Part shown: piece by piece, positions 54,535 through 63,194 of the stretch | Position numbering within the stretch: the first letter of the stretch is position 1 | Layout of the letters: each line of letters opens with the position of its first letter | Origin: Pseudomonadota bacterium | GTDB lineage: Bacteria; Pseudomonadota; Alphaproteobacteria; Rhodobacterales; Rhodobacteraceae | Assembly (NCBI GenBank): GCA_020161655.1 | Contig: JAIUPC010000017.1 | Coordinates: forward strand, 62,001-126,000 | Length of the DNA stretch: 64,000 bases | Reading direction: 5' to 3' | Notes under the pieces: generated by a model | What the model saw: only the letters and a program-made list of their open reading frames with translations | Databases searched by the model: none | Told to the model about the DNA's origin: nothing | Program-made: the position numbers and the translations under genes

Positions 54535-55129
54535 TCCGACACGACGCACACTGCTTTCGACGGCTGCCGCCGCTGCCAGCCTCGTCCTGCTGCCCGCCGG
54601 CGCCTTCGCGCTGACCACTGATCAGGCGAAGTCGCTGATCGGCAAGCTTGTCGACCAGATCAACGGCGTCATCGCCTCCGGCAAGTCCGAAGCCGCGATG
54701 ATCAAGGACTTCGAAGGCATCTTCGCGCGCAACGCCGACGTGACCTTCATCGCGCTGAGCGCGCTCGGGCCCGCTGGCCGGGGTGCCGACAAGGGCGCTG
54801 TGGCGGCCTATGTGAAGGCGTTCCAGGGCTATATCTCGCGCAAATACGGCAAGCGGTTCCGCGAATTCATCGGCGGCAGCATCGAGGTTAAGGACGCGCG
54901 TCCGCTGAAAAGCTTCTACGAGGTGGTCTCCGTTGCCCATCTCAAGGGCGAAGCGCCGTTCGAGGTGCGCTGGCACGTCTCCGACAAGAGCGGGCGCAAC
55001 CTCTTCTTCAACCTCATCATCGAGGGCGTGAACATGCTGTCGGCAGAGCGGACCGAGATCGGCGCCATGCTCGACAAGCGAGGCGGCGACATCGCGGCGC
55101 TGGCGCAGGACCTGCAGCGCGCCGGCTGA
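54524..55129 (+). CDS. mlaC: MlaC-family periplasmic phospholipid-binding protein
   Basis: 201 residues with a signal peptide (twin-Arg-like MLRNPTRRTLLSTAAA, cleavage near AGAFA). The mature part matches the MlaC/Ttg2D fold: IAALAQDL and FYEVVSVAHLKGEAPFEVRWHVS with hydrophobic-ligand features. It shuttles phospholipids between MlaA and the inner-membrane MlaFEDB transporter, which is not in the window. ATG overlaps the mlaA stop by 11 bases, so translation is coupled. Ended by the terminator at 55155-55185. Confidence 0.9.
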   Translation: MLRNPTRRTLLSTAAAAASLVLLPAGAFALTTDQAKSLIGKLVDQINGVIASGKSEAAMIKDFEGIFARNADVTFIALSALGPAGRGADKGAVAAYVKAFQGYISRKYGKRFREFIGGSIEVKDARPLKSFYEVVSVAHLKGEAPFEVRWHVSDKSGRNLFFNLIIEGVNMLSAERTEIGAMLDKRGGDIAALAQDLQRAG

Positions 55130-55154
55130 GACATTCCGCCGTCAGGATAGGAAT

Positions 55155-55185
55155 GGGCCTGCCCTGTGAGGGGCGGGCCCTTTTT
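55155..55185 (+). terminator. Intrinsic terminator of mlaA-mlaC
   Basis: Arms GGGCCTGCCC (55155-55164) and GGGCGGGCCC (55171-55180) pair over 10 bases with one G-U, loop TGTGAG, followed by TTTTT at 55181-55185. It sits 26 bases after the mlaC stop. Confidence 0.88.
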
Positions 55186-55190
55186 CCGTT

Positions 55191-57440
55191 TCAGTTCCGC
55201 CCGCCAAACAGCCGTCCCAGGACGTCGATGAGCACGTCCTCCGCGGTTTCCCTGCGCGGCACCCCGGCGGGCTGCTGCTGCGCCTGACCGGGGGCGGGCT
55301 GCGTCTCGGGATAGACCGGCTGGCCGGTATTGTCATAGACCGGGTCGTTCGTCGAATAGGTCTGGCCGGGGTACTGCGGCGGCGGCATTTCTTCGGGCGT
55401 GATCATCGGCAGGGGAGTATTCGGCATCCCCTCCTCGATCCGGGTCATGACCTCCTTCCAGATGTCGGCGGGCAGGCCGCCCCCGGTGACGCCGGTCAGG
55501 GGCTTGTTGTCGTCATTGCCCATCCAGACGCCGGTCACGTAGTCGGCGGTGAAGCCGATGAACCAGGCATCGCGGTAGTCCGAGGTGGTGCCGGTCTTGC
55601 CGGCCGCGTCGTTGCCGTCGAGCAATGCGCGCCGGCCGGTGCCTTTCTGGATGACCTGGGTCATCATGTAGGTCAGCTGCTTTGCCGCCTCTTCCGAGAT
55701 CACCCTTTCGCCCAAGCCGCCTTCCTGCCCCATGAGGGCGACGTCATCGCCCTGGATCCGAAGCTCGACCAACCCGTAGGGACGAACGGACGATCCGCCG
55801 TTCAGGATGCCGGCATAGGCGCCCGTCATCTCAAGTAGCGTTGCCTCTGACGCGCCGAGCGCCACGGCGGGACCGGCGGCGAGATCGGATTGCAGGCCGA
55901 AGTTGCTCGCCACCTCGCGCACCGCGTCAAGTCCCACCGCCTCGGCCACCCGGACGGTGGAGGTGTTGAGCGAATTGGTCAGCGCCTCGGTCAGGGTGAC
56001 ATAGCCGCGGAAGTCGGGCGTGTAGTTCTTCGGGCACCACTGGCCCGATCCCTTCACGTTCAGACAGATCGGCGCGTCTTCCACCACCGAATTGAGCGTG
56101 TAGCCAAGGTCGAGTGCGGCGGCATAGACGAAGGGCTTGAACGTCGATCCGACCTGCCGCTGCGCCTGCGTCGCGCGGTTGAATTCGCCAGCGACTTGCG
56201 TCTTGCGGCCGCCGACCATGGCCCTGACCGCGCCGTCCGACGACATGACGACGATTGCCGCCTGCGCTTTCGATTCCGGCTTGAACTTGTTTTCAATGAC
56301 CCAGGCGAGCGCCTCTTCGGCCTTCTTCTGGATGGACTGGTCGAGCGTCGTCTCGACGATCACATCTTCGGTCGTGTCCTGGGTAAGGAACGACGGTCCC
56401 GCATCCATCACCCAGTCGGCGAAATAGCCGCCAGCGCGGGCCTCGGCGGCGGCGGAGAGGCGCGCAGGATTGGCAAGCGCATCCTGGTATTGCGTGTCGG
56501 TCAGGTAGCCCTGTTCGTACATGAGGCCAAGCACCACCGCCGCCCGGTCCTGCGCGCGCTTGAGGTCAGCCGTCGGCGCATAGCGGGTCGGCGCTTTCAG
56601 AAGCCCGGCGAGCATCGCCGCCTGCGATGGGTTCACCTCATTGGCGGAAATGCCGAAATAGCGCTGCGCGGCGGCTTCGAAGCCGCGTGTGCCGGCGCCG
56701 AGATAGGCACGGTTGAGATAGAGCGTCAGCACGCTGTCCTTGCCGTATTTCGCCTCCATGGCGAAGGAGAACGGCACTTCCTTCAGCTTGCGGACGATGC
56801 TCGACTGGCGGCAGTCGGCCTCGTAATCGCTTTCGGTCTTCCACTGCTTGGGATCAAAAGGCACACCAAGGCAGATCAGTTTCGCGACCTGCTGGGTGAT
56901 GGTCGAGCCGCCGTTCCCTTCAAGCGGGCCGCGCCCCTCGCTCATGTTGATGCTGATGGCCGAGGCGATGCCGCGCGGGCTGATGCCGAAATGGCCGTAG
57001 AAGCGCTTGTCCTCGGTCGCGACGATGGCGTTCCTGAGGTAGGGTGAGACGGTTTGCGCCGTCACCTTGCCGCCGAAGGTTTCGCCACGCCAGGCAAAGA
57101 CCTTGCCGTTGCGGTCGAGCATGGTGACCGACCCCTTGCTCCGCGCGTCGATCAGGTCGGCGAGTGGCGGCAGCTGGGCGTAGAAGTAGAAGGTGGCAAG
57201 GCCGATGATGATGCCGATAACCGCTGCGATGCGCCAGCCGATGCCCCAGAAGAGGCGCCAGAAAAACCCGACGGTGCCGGTCAGCATCCGCACGGGCCAG
57301 CTGCCACGGCGCGGGGTGGCCGCGGCCTTGCGGGGCGTCCGCGCCTTCGGGGCCGGCTTCGCCTTCGGCTGAGCCGGCGGCTCGGGCGCATAACGCCGTT
57401 CGGCGGCCAGCGGGGGCCGTCTCCCACCCGGTCTTTTCAT
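55191..57440 (-). CDS. mrcA: Penicillin-binding protein 1A
   Basis: 749 residues, class A penicillin-binding protein of the periplasmic side of the inner membrane. A basic N-terminal tail (MKRPGGRRPP..., AP/KPKA-rich) and one membrane span (about residues 70-90) precede the GT51 glycosyltransferase domain with catalytic Glu in VATEDKRFYGHFG (Glu143). The transpeptidase domain has S-x2-K at GSTFKPFVY (Ser about 432), S-x-N at SLNTSTVRV and KTGTTSD (about 614). The C-terminal ~60 residues are proline/glutamine-rich. It polymerises and cross-links murein. Divergent from glnK. Confidence 0.95.
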   Translation of the reverse strand: MKRPGGRRPPLAAERRYAPEPPAQPKAKPAPKARTPRKAAATPRRGSWPVRMLTGTVGFFWRLFWGIGWRIAAVIGIIIGLATFYFYAQLPPLADLIDARSKGSVTMLDRNGKVFAWRGETFGGKVTAQTVSPYLRNAIVATEDKRFYGHFGISPRGIASAISINMSEGRGPLEGNGGSTITQQVAKLICLGVPFDPKQWKTESDYEADCRQSSIVRKLKEVPFSFAMEAKYGKDSVLTLYLNRAYLGAGTRGFEAAAQRYFGISANEVNPSQAAMLAGLLKAPTRYAPTADLKRAQDRAAVVLGLMYEQGYLTDTQYQDALANPARLSAAAEARAGGYFADWVMDAGPSFLTQDTTEDVIVETTLDQSIQKKAEEALAWVIENKFKPESKAQAAIVVMSSDGAVRAMVGGRKTQVAGEFNRATQAQRQVGSTFKPFVYAAALDLGYTLNSVVEDAPICLNVKGSGQWCPKNYTPDFRGYVTLTEALTNSLNTSTVRVAEAVGLDAVREVASNFGLQSDLAAGPAVALGASEATLLEMTGAYAGILNGGSSVRPYGLVELRIQGDDVALMGQEGGLGERVISEEAAKQLTYMMTQVIQKGTGRRALLDGNDAAGKTGTTSDYRDAWFIGFTADYVTGVWMGNDDNKPLTGVTGGGLPADIWKEVMTRIEEGMPNTPLPMITPEEMPPPQYPGQTYSTNDPVYDNTGQPVYPETQPAPGQAQQQPAGVPRRETAEDVLIDVLGRLFGGRN

Positions 57441-57694
57441 TGGGTCGTGACCTGTTCTCTGCTCGTTTGCCCGCAGGATACAGGTTCGCGCCGGGAATGT
57501 GGAGCGCTGGCGGTGACCGATTTGCTTTCCGGACTGCTCAATAATTCATCGGAATGGTCGAAATGCGCAAAAAATAGGCGAACTTGGCGATTCCTCGCCC
57601 CGCGACCTGCGCGGTTTCTTGCCTTGCTGCGCTGCGGCGTCCCCTTTTGAACCGGGCCCGCCATCCGGGTCGGACAGATACGAGGAGAGGGGAT

Positions 57695-58033
57695 GTGAAA
57701 TACATCATCGCGGCTGTGAAGCCCTACAAGCTCGACGAGGTGCGCGAAGCGCTGACCGCGGTTGGCGTGCGGGGCATGATGGTGAGTGAGATCAAGGGTT
57801 TTGGCACTCAGTCGGGCCATACCGAAATCTATCGCGGCGCCGAATACGCCGTGAACTTCGTGCCGAAGGTCAAGCTAGAGATCGCGGTGGCCGACACGCT
57901 GGCGGACGAGGTGGTCGATACCATCCGCAAGGTCGCCAAGACCGACAAGATCGGCGACGGCAAGATCTTCGTGCTCGATCTCGAACAGGCGCTCAGGGTG
58001 CGGACCGGTGAAACCGGCGACGACGCGCTGTGA
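57695..58033 (+). CDS. glnK: Nitrogen regulatory protein P-II (GlnK type)
   Basis: 112 residues, the exact length of the family. The T-loop GTQSGHTEIYRGAEY puts the uridylylation site at Tyr51, and the ATP-binding C-terminal RTGETGDDAL is present. It senses 2-oxoglutarate, ATP/ADP and glutamine and blocks AmtB when nitrogen is plentiful. Start is GTG 57695 behind GAGGAGAGGGGAT; no ATG gives a complete protein. Immediately followed by amtB. The 254-base upstream gap is divergent from mrcA. Confidence 0.95.
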   Translation: MKYIIAAVKPYKLDEVREALTAVGVRGMMVSEIKGFGTQSGHTEIYRGAEYAVNFVPKVKLEIAVADTLADEVVDTIRKVAKTDKIGDGKIFVLDLEQALRVRTGETGDDAL

Positions 58034-58047
58034 CGGGGGCTTTCACT

Positions 58048-59463
58048 ATGGGGAACATGATGAAGAAAGCTATGGGAATGGGGGGCCTCGCCGCCCTTTT
58101 GGGGGCGTTGCCTGCCCTCGCGCAGGACGGGCCGATCAGGGCGCCTGACGCCGCCGCGATGGCCGGAATGGTCGACAAGGGCGATACGACCTGGATGATG
58201 GTCTCCTCGGCCCTCGTCCTTCTGATGTCGATCCCGGCGCTGGCGCTCTTTTATGGCGGCCTCGTGCGCACCAAGAACATGCTGAGCCTTCTGATGCAGG
58301 TCTTCATGATCGTCTCGGTCGCGGCGATCATCTGGGTGGCTTACGGCTACTCGCTCGCCTTCACTTCTGGCGGGCCTTACATCGGCGGCTTGTCGAAGGC
58401 TTTCCTGGCCGGCGTCAACACCGGCACCTATGCTGCGACCTTCTCGAACAACGTCTATATCCCGGAATATGCCTTCGTCATCTTCCAGATGACCTTCGCC
58501 TGCATCACGCCCGCGCTGATCGTCGGCGCCTTCGCCGAGCGGATCAAGTTCTGGCCGCTGATGTTCTTTGTCGTCGCCTGGCTGACCATCGTCTACTTCC
58601 CGATGGCGCATATGGTCTGGTACTGGGCCGGCCCGGACTTCCTGCCTGACGCGCCGACGGATTACGGCCTGCTCTGGGGCATGGGCGCGCTCGACTTCGC
58701 CGGCGGCACGGTCGTTCACATCAACGCCGGGGTCGCGGGCCTCGTGGGCTGCATTGTTATCGGCAAGCGCGTCGGCTACGGGCGGGAGAACCTCGCGCCG
58801 CATAGCCTGACCATGACGATGATCGGCGCCTCGCTCCTCTGGGTCGGCTGGTTCGGCTTCAACGCGGGCTCGAACCTCGAAGCCAACGGTCTTGCGGCAC
58901 TTGCCTTCCTCAACACCTTCGTCGCCACGGCGGCGGCGGCGCTGAGCTGGAGCATCGTCGAGCAGATCCACCACGGCCGCCCCTCGCTTCTGGGAGCTGT
59001 CACGGGGGCGGTCGCGGGTCTTGTCGCGATCACCCCGGCCTCGGGCTTTGCCGCGCCGATGGGGGCAATCATCCTCGGCCTCGTCGTGTCGCCGGTCTGC
59101 TACTTCTTCGTGTCGGTGGTGAAGAAGAAGCTCGGCTATGACGACAGCCTCGACGTCTTCGGCGTCCACGGCATCGGCGGCATCATCGGCGCCATCGGCA
59201 CCGCGATCGTGGCGGCGCCCTCGCTCGGCGGGCAGGGGTTCTTCGACTACACCCAGTTCCCGGCGGTCGTCGGCGAGTATTCGATGTCCGGGCAGATCGT
59301 CACGCAGATCAAGGCGGTGCTGGTCACGGTCTTCTGGTCGGGCGTGGTGTCGTTCATCCTCTTCAAGATCATCGACATGGTCTTCGGCATTCGCCCCACG
59401 GCAGAAGACGAGCGCCAGGGCCTGGACCAGACCTCGCACGGCGAAAGCGCCTACAACATGTAA
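58048..59463 (+). CDS. amtB: Ammonium transporter
   Basis: 471 residues, a polytopic Amt/Rh/MEP channel with a probable signal sequence (MGNMMKKAMGMGGLA...ALAQDG) and 11 spans. Family features: the periplasmic Phe gate and ligand region MTFACITPALIVGAFAER, the pore His in GGTVVHINAGVAGLVG, the second pore His in GVHGIGGIIGA and a C-terminal cytoplasmic tail. It takes up ammonium and is gated by GlnK. The GTG at 58030 overlapping the glnK stop is in frame, but the ATG 58048 gives the usual signal sequence. Ended by the terminator at 59507-59539. Confidence 0.95.
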   Translation: MGNMMKKAMGMGGLAALLGALPALAQDGPIRAPDAAAMAGMVDKGDTTWMMVSSALVLLMSIPALALFYGGLVRTKNMLSLLMQVFMIVSVAAIIWVAYGYSLAFTSGGPYIGGLSKAFLAGVNTGTYAATFSNNVYIPEYAFVIFQMTFACITPALIVGAFAERIKFWPLMFFVVAWLTIVYFPMAHMVWYWAGPDFLPDAPTDYGLLWGMGALDFAGGTVVHINAGVAGLVGCIVIGKRVGYGRENLAPHSLTMTMIGASLLWVGWFGFNAGSNLEANGLAALAFLNTFVATAAAALSWSIVEQIHHGRPSLLGAVTGAVAGLVAITPASGFAAPMGAIILGLVVSPVCYFFVSVVKKKLGYDDSLDVFGVHGIGGIIGAIGTAIVAAPSLGGQGFFDYTQFPAVVGEYSMSGQIVTQIKAVLVTVFWSGVVSFILFKIIDMVFGIRPTAEDERQGLDQTSHGESAYNM

Positions 59464-59506
59464 ACGGAAGCGGGGCGCCTCTCCCCCTCTGTGGCGCTCA
59501 GACTTG

Positions 59507-59539
59507 AAGGCCCGCGCGAGCGATCGCGCGGGCCTTTTT
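59507..59539 (+). terminator. Intrinsic terminator of glnK-amtB
   Basis: Perfect 13-base arms AAGGCCCGCGCGA (59507-59519) and TCGCGCGGGCCTT (59524-59536) with a GCGA loop; the T-run TTTTT spans 59535-59539. About 44 bases after the amtB stop. Confidence 0.9.
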
Positions 59540-59814
59540 GTTGCGATGGTTCAAGTCTTGTCGCGGGCCCCCGAGCCTGAAGCGTAAAGAGCAACGCCGG
59601 GATCCAGAATTTCGGCGATATGACGAAGTTCTGATGTGCCCGCCCCCCGGCGGCGGGCACATTCGTGCCCACCTGGGCGGTCCCATCAGAATTTGGAACC
59701 GTTGGCGCTAGCGGATAGCCCCTTGCCTTTCGGCTTGCGCCTCCAGCCAACGGCGCGGGCGTCCTTCCACTGGAAGGCCGCCTTGTCGCGCCGGGCACCA
59801 TTGTCAGCAGCCGT
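59540..59814. other. Gene-free structured interval between amtB and aromatic aminotransferase gene
   Basis: No plausible gene on either strand; the 130-codon minus-strand frame through it is low-complexity Arg/Pro/Ala. Repeats: CAGAATTTCG (59616-59625) pairs with CGAAGTTCTG (59624-59633 region); ATGTGCCCGCC (59634-59644) pairs perfectly with GGCGGGCACAT (59652-59662); TTCTGATG (59629-59636) pairs with CATCAGAA (59684-59691); CCGTTGGC (59699-59706) with GCCAACGG (59746-59753); CCTTCC/GGAAGG at 59763-59777. Lies between convergent genes, so it is 3' of both. Could be a small RNA, a degenerate mobile element or 3' UTR structure; undecided. Confidence 0.45.
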
Positions 59815-60993
59815 TCAAAGAACCCCGGCGATCGCCTTTGCAAGCACCGGCACGGTCCGGTCGTTCAGCCCGGCGATGTTGATGCGGCTGTCGCCGACCA
59901 TGTAGATGCCGGCTTCCTGCTTCAGCCGCTCTACCTGCGCCTCCGTCAGGCCAAGGCGGCTGAACATGCCGCGATGCGCCGCGATGAAATCGAAGCGGTC
60001 GGAGTTTGTCGCCTTGCGAAGTTCCGCCGCCATCGCCTCGCGGAGCTTCAGCATCCCAAGGCGCACTTCCTCCAGTTCCGTCTCCCACTCCCGCCTCAGT
60101 ACCGGATCGGTCAGGATCATCGTCACCAGACGGGCGCCATGGTCGGGCGGGAAGGAATAGTTCTGCCGGTTGAGATAAGCGAGGTTGCCTTGCGTGACTT
60201 CGCGCCCCGCCGCATCCGACACCGCGATCAGCGCGCCGGTCCGTTCGCGGTAGATGCCGAAGTTCTTGGAGCAGGAGGCCGCGATCAGCAGTTCCGGCAC
60301 CCGCGACGCAACCAGACGGACCCCGGCGGCATCGGCGTCAAGCCCGTCGCCGAAGCCCTGGTAGGCGATGTCGATCATCGGCACCGCGCCGGTCTTCACC
60401 AGAAGATCGGCAACCACCCCCCAATCGGCCAGCGTCAGGTTCGCGCCGGTCGGGTTGTGGCAGCAGCCGTGAAGGAGGATGAGGTCATCCTTCGCCGCCC
60501 CGGCCAGATCGGCCATCATCCCGGCGAAATCCACGCCGCGCGTGTCGGCATCAAAGTAGCGGTAGAGCTTCACCGGCATCCCGAGGTGCTTCAGGATCGA
60601 CAGATGGTTGGGCCAGGTCGGGTCGGAGACCCAGACGGTCGCGCCGGGCTTGACCATCTTCACCAGCTCGAACGCCTGCCGCACCGCGCCGGTGCCGCCC
60701 GGCGTCGCCACGGCCGAGATCCGGTCCTTCGCCACGCTGTCGCCCAGCACAAGCTCGGCCATCGCGTCATAGAAGGCAGGGTCGCCGGCAAGCCCGGTAT
60801 AGGTCTTCGTCGTCTCGGCTTCCCATAGCTGCTTTTCGGCGGCCTTCACGGCGCGCATGATCGGCGTATGGCCAGTCGCGTCCTTGTAGACGCCGACGCC
60901 AAGGTCGATCTTGTCCGCCCTCGGGTCGGCCTTGAACTGGCCGATAAGCTGCAGGATCTTGTCCGCAGGTTGCGGCTTCAGCGCGGCGAACAT
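59815..60993 (-). CDS. Aromatic amino acid / aspartate aminotransferase
   Basis: 392 residues, PLP enzyme of aminotransferase fold type I (TyrB/AspC subclass). The PLP lysine is in ASCSKNFGIYRERTG; other family signatures are HGCCHNPTGANLT and the substrate-carboxylate Arg near MVGDSRINIAGL. It transaminates aromatic amino acids or aspartate. Start at MFAALKPQPADKIL; the frame extends upstream without similarity. Downstream of the sseA gene on the same strand, 11 bases after its stop. Confidence 0.93.
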   Translation of the reverse strand: MFAALKPQPADKILQLIGQFKADPRADKIDLGVGVYKDATGHTPIMRAVKAAEKQLWEAETTKTYTGLAGDPAFYDAMAELVLGDSVAKDRISAVATPGGTGAVRQAFELVKMVKPGATVWVSDPTWPNHLSILKHLGMPVKLYRYFDADTRGVDFAGMMADLAGAAKDDLILLHGCCHNPTGANLTLADWGVVADLLVKTGAVPMIDIAYQGFGDGLDADAAGVRLVASRVPELLIAASCSKNFGIYRERTGALIAVSDAAGREVTQGNLAYLNRQNYSFPPDHGARLVTMILTDPVLRREWETELEEVRLGMLKLREAMAAELRKATNSDRFDFIAAHRGMFSRLGLTEAQVERLKQEAGIYMVGDSRINIAGLNDRTVPVLAKAIAGVL

Positions 60994-61004
60994 GGCGTTA
61001 CTCC

Positions 61005-61856
61005 CTAGCCTTGCGCGACCTTGAGGTCGCCATACATGCCCCATTCGGCCCATGACCCGTCATAAAGCGCATGGTCGCGCTTGCCGAGTGTTTCGAGCGC
61101 GAGGTTGAGGATCGCCGCCGAAACGCCCGAGCCGCAGGTGGTGATCGCGGGCTTGCCAAGATCGGCGCCGGCGGCCTTGAAGACGGCGCGCAACTCGGCC
61201 TCGGGCTTCATCGTGCCGTCGGGGTTCAGAAGTGTCGCGTAATGGACATTGAGCGCGCCGGGGATATGCCCGCTGCGGAGGCCCGGCCGCGGCTCAGGCT
61301 CGGTTCCGGCAAACCGGCCCGGACCGCGCGCGTCGAAGATCGTGTGATCGCCGAGCTTGGCGGCGGCGGCCACTTGCGTCACGTCCTTGACGAAGCTCGC
61401 CTGCCGGCTGACCGTGATGTGGCGGTCGCGAAGGACCGGCGGCATATCCTCGATGGGGCGCCCCTCGGCCCGCCATTTCGGGAAACCGCCGTCAAGGACC
61501 GCGACATCGGTCTTGCCCATCAGGCGGAAGGTCCACCAGACCCTTGCCGCCGAAAACAGTCCCGACCCGTCATAGATCACGATCTGGTGCCCGTCGCCGA
61601 CGCCCATCGCCCGCATCCGGCTGATAAACTTTTCCGGCGTCGGCGCCATATGCGGCAGGCCGGAGCGCTGGTCGGAAATCTCGTCGATGTCGAAGAAGCG
61701 GGCGTTGGGGATATGCGCCTCAAGGTATTCGGCCTTCGCATCGCGGCCCGCGTCGGGCAGATACCACGAGGCGTCGAGTATCCGAAGGTCGGGGTCTTTC
61801 AGATGGGTTTCCAGCCAGTCGGTGGAAACCAGCGTCTTGGGATCATCCTGGCGCAT
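61005..61856 (-). CDS. sseA: 3-mercaptopyruvate sulfurtransferase
   Basis: 283 residues with two rhodanese domains; only the C-terminal one is active, with the catalytic cysteine Cys241 in TTCGSGVSAAIL, the loop typical of mercaptopyruvate sulfurtransferases. It transfers sulfur from 3-mercaptopyruvate to thiols or cyanide. Start at ATG 61856 with GGGGGG 6-11 bases upstream; an ATG at 61880 gives 8 more residues. Unusual neighbour for an aromatic aminotransferase, but both belong to amino-acid sulfur and nitrogen metabolism. Confidence 0.92.
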   Translation of the reverse strand: MRQDDPKTLVSTDWLETHLKDPDLRILDASWYLPDAGRDAKAEYLEAHIPNARFFDIDEISDQRSGLPHMAPTPEKFISRMRAMGVGDGHQIVIYDGSGLFSAARVWWTFRLMGKTDVAVLDGGFPKWRAEGRPIEDMPPVLRDRHITVSRQASFVKDVTQVAAAAKLGDHTIFDARGPGRFAGTEPEPRPGLRSGHIPGALNVHYATLLNPDGTMKPEAELRAVFKAAGADLGKPAITTCGSGVSAAILNLALETLGKRDHALYDGSWAEWGMYGDLKVAQG

Positions 61857-61925
61857 CACGGCCCCCCTTTCGTCCCCCATGAATTACAGGTGCGGGGGAG
61901 GTCGATGCAAGACGGGATCGTCGCC

Positions 61926-62396
61926 TCAGCCCTGCTTCAGAAGCCTTTGCTTCTGCCGGTTCCAGTCGCGCTTGGCCTCGGTGGCGCGCTTGTCGGCGTT
62001 CTTCTTGCCCTTGGCGACGCCGATCTTCAGCTTCACCATGCCGCGATGGTTGAAATACATGACGAGGGGAACCAGCGTCATCCCCTCGCGCCCCGTCGCC
62101 TGCCAGAGCCGCGACAACTCGCGCTTCGACACCAGAAGCTTGCGGCGCTGGCGTTCGTCATGGCCGAAGATGCCGGCCTGCTTGTAGGGCGCGATATAGC
62201 CGTTGATGAGCCAAAGCTCGCTCCCCTCGACCGAGGCATAGCTGTCGGCGATGTTCGACTGACCGGTGCGAAGCGATTTCACCTCGGAGCCGGAAAGCAC
62301 GATGCCGACCTCGAGATCGCTCTCGATGAAATAATCGAACCGCGCGCGGCGGTTCTCGGCGATCACCTTGTAGTTGGGGTTTTCTTTGTCGGCCAT
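61926..62396 (-). CDS. smpB: SsrA-binding protein SmpB
   Basis: 156 residues. Family features: [18 protein letters not shown] at the start, [18 protein letters not shown] and the basic C-terminal tail ([26 protein letters not shown] region) that enters the decoding centre. It binds tmRNA and rescues stalled ribosomes. ATG at 62396. The dapA gene that often neighbours smpB is not here. Confidence 0.96.
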   Translation of the reverse strand: MADKENPNYKVIAENRRARFDYFIESDLEVGIVLSGSEVKSLRTGQSNIADSYASVEGSELWLINGYIAPYKQAGIFGHDERQRRKLLVSKRELSRLWQATGREGMTLVPLVMYFNHRGMVKLKIGVAKGKKNADKRATEAKRDWNRQKQRLLKQG

Positions 62397-62445
62397 GATC
62401 GGGTTGAGATAGGCGAGCGGCCCCGCCCTGTCCAGAGGATGCCGG

Positions 62446-63126
62446 TCAGACCGTGCCCGTCATCATGACGAGATCGTTCCAGATCGGCCCCTTCGGCCCC
62501 GGACGCGAGCGGAGCGCCCTGACGGCGCGGCTGGTGGTGGTCAGACCCTGCCGAAGGTAGAAGGCTTCCGCCGTCTGGGTGCCAAGGTCGATCCGCTTGA
62601 TGCCGCGCGCGGCAAGATCGGTGGCGAAGGCCTGCCAGAGCCGCGTGCCAGAGCCGGGTTCGGCATCGGGACGGACCACCATCACCGCAAGCCAGGCCGC
62701 ATCTCCGGTGATCGCCGTGATCGTGCCGCCGACAAGCCCCGCCCCATCCTGCCAGAGGATGAGATGGGCCGGCGCGATCTTCGGGTCCTCTTCGTTGACG
62801 ATCTCCAGATAGGTCAGCGGCCCTGCGTCACCCCGGCGGAAGATCGACGATCCATCCGGTCCGGCGGGCCAGGGGATCACCTCTTCGGTGAAACCCGACT
62901 GCACCAGCGAAGGGCGCAGGTCGTCGGCCCATGTGGTCAGGATCACCGCGGCATCCGTCGGCAGGAACCTTGCCGGATCGGCTGCGAAATCCGCGAAAGC
63001 GGGGCTCAGCCGGCCGATGGCCGGGTTGAAGGTGAACTCCGCCTCGCGCCGGCCGAAAAGCATCGCGACGCTTTCGCAGCCGGCGGCGAATCCGGCGTCA
63101 TCGGGGGTCAAAATCTTGATCGTCAT
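62446..63126 (-). CDS. GNAT family N-acetyltransferase
   Basis: 226 residues. The N-terminal half carries a family-specific region, and the C-terminal ~110 has the GNAT fold: [38 protein letters not shown] with the acetyl-CoA binding segment, then [19 protein letters not shown]. Acceptor unknown. ATG at 63126; no Shine-Dalgarno is seen directly upstream, because a 14-base-arm hairpin covers 63139-63174 and a palindrome covers 63129-63140. Confidence 0.85.
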   Translation of the reverse strand: MTIKILTPDDAGFAAGCESVAMLFGRREAEFTFNPAIGRLSPAFADFAADPARFLPTDAAVILTTWADDLRPSLVQSGFTEEVIPWPAGPDGSSIFRRGDAGPLTYLEIVNEEDPKIAPAHLILWQDGAGLVGGTITAITGDAAWLAVMVVRPDAEPGSGTRLWQAFATDLAARGIKRIDLGTQTAEAFYLRQGLTTTSRAVRALRSRPGPKGPIWNDLVMMTGTV

Positions 63127-63128
63127 GC

Positions 63129-63178
63129 GCGCAATTGCGCAGGAAACCGGGTGCGGGACAACCCGATTTCCTGCTTTT
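63129..63178. other. Palindrome and hairpin in the GNAT leader
   Basis: A perfect 12-base palindrome GCGCAATTGCGC (63129-63140) overlaps a larger hairpin, arms GCAGGAAACCGGGT (63139-63152) and ACCCGATTTCCTGC (63161-63174, one mismatch), loop of 8 bases, then TTTT on the plus strand (63175-63178). It occupies the space between the amidohydrolase stop and the GNAT start, both minus strand. Could hide a ribosome site or be a plus-strand terminator for an unseen antisense RNA; unresolved. Confidence 0.4.
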
Positions 63179-63194
63179 CCGGGGCGGACAGTGA

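Noticed and set aside
57541-57600. Possible sigma-54 promoter (TTGGCGATTCCTCGCC) upstream of glnK
   Set aside because: The spacing between the GG and GC doublets is one base short of the required 10, and the flanking consensus is poor. Nitrogen control by NtrC is likely for this operon but no site is clear here.
59451-59843. 130-codon minus-strand frame through the amtB-aminotransferase gap
   Set aside because: Starts inside the aminotransferase end and ends at the amtB end, low complexity, no ribosome site; the interval is better described as structured non-coding DNA.
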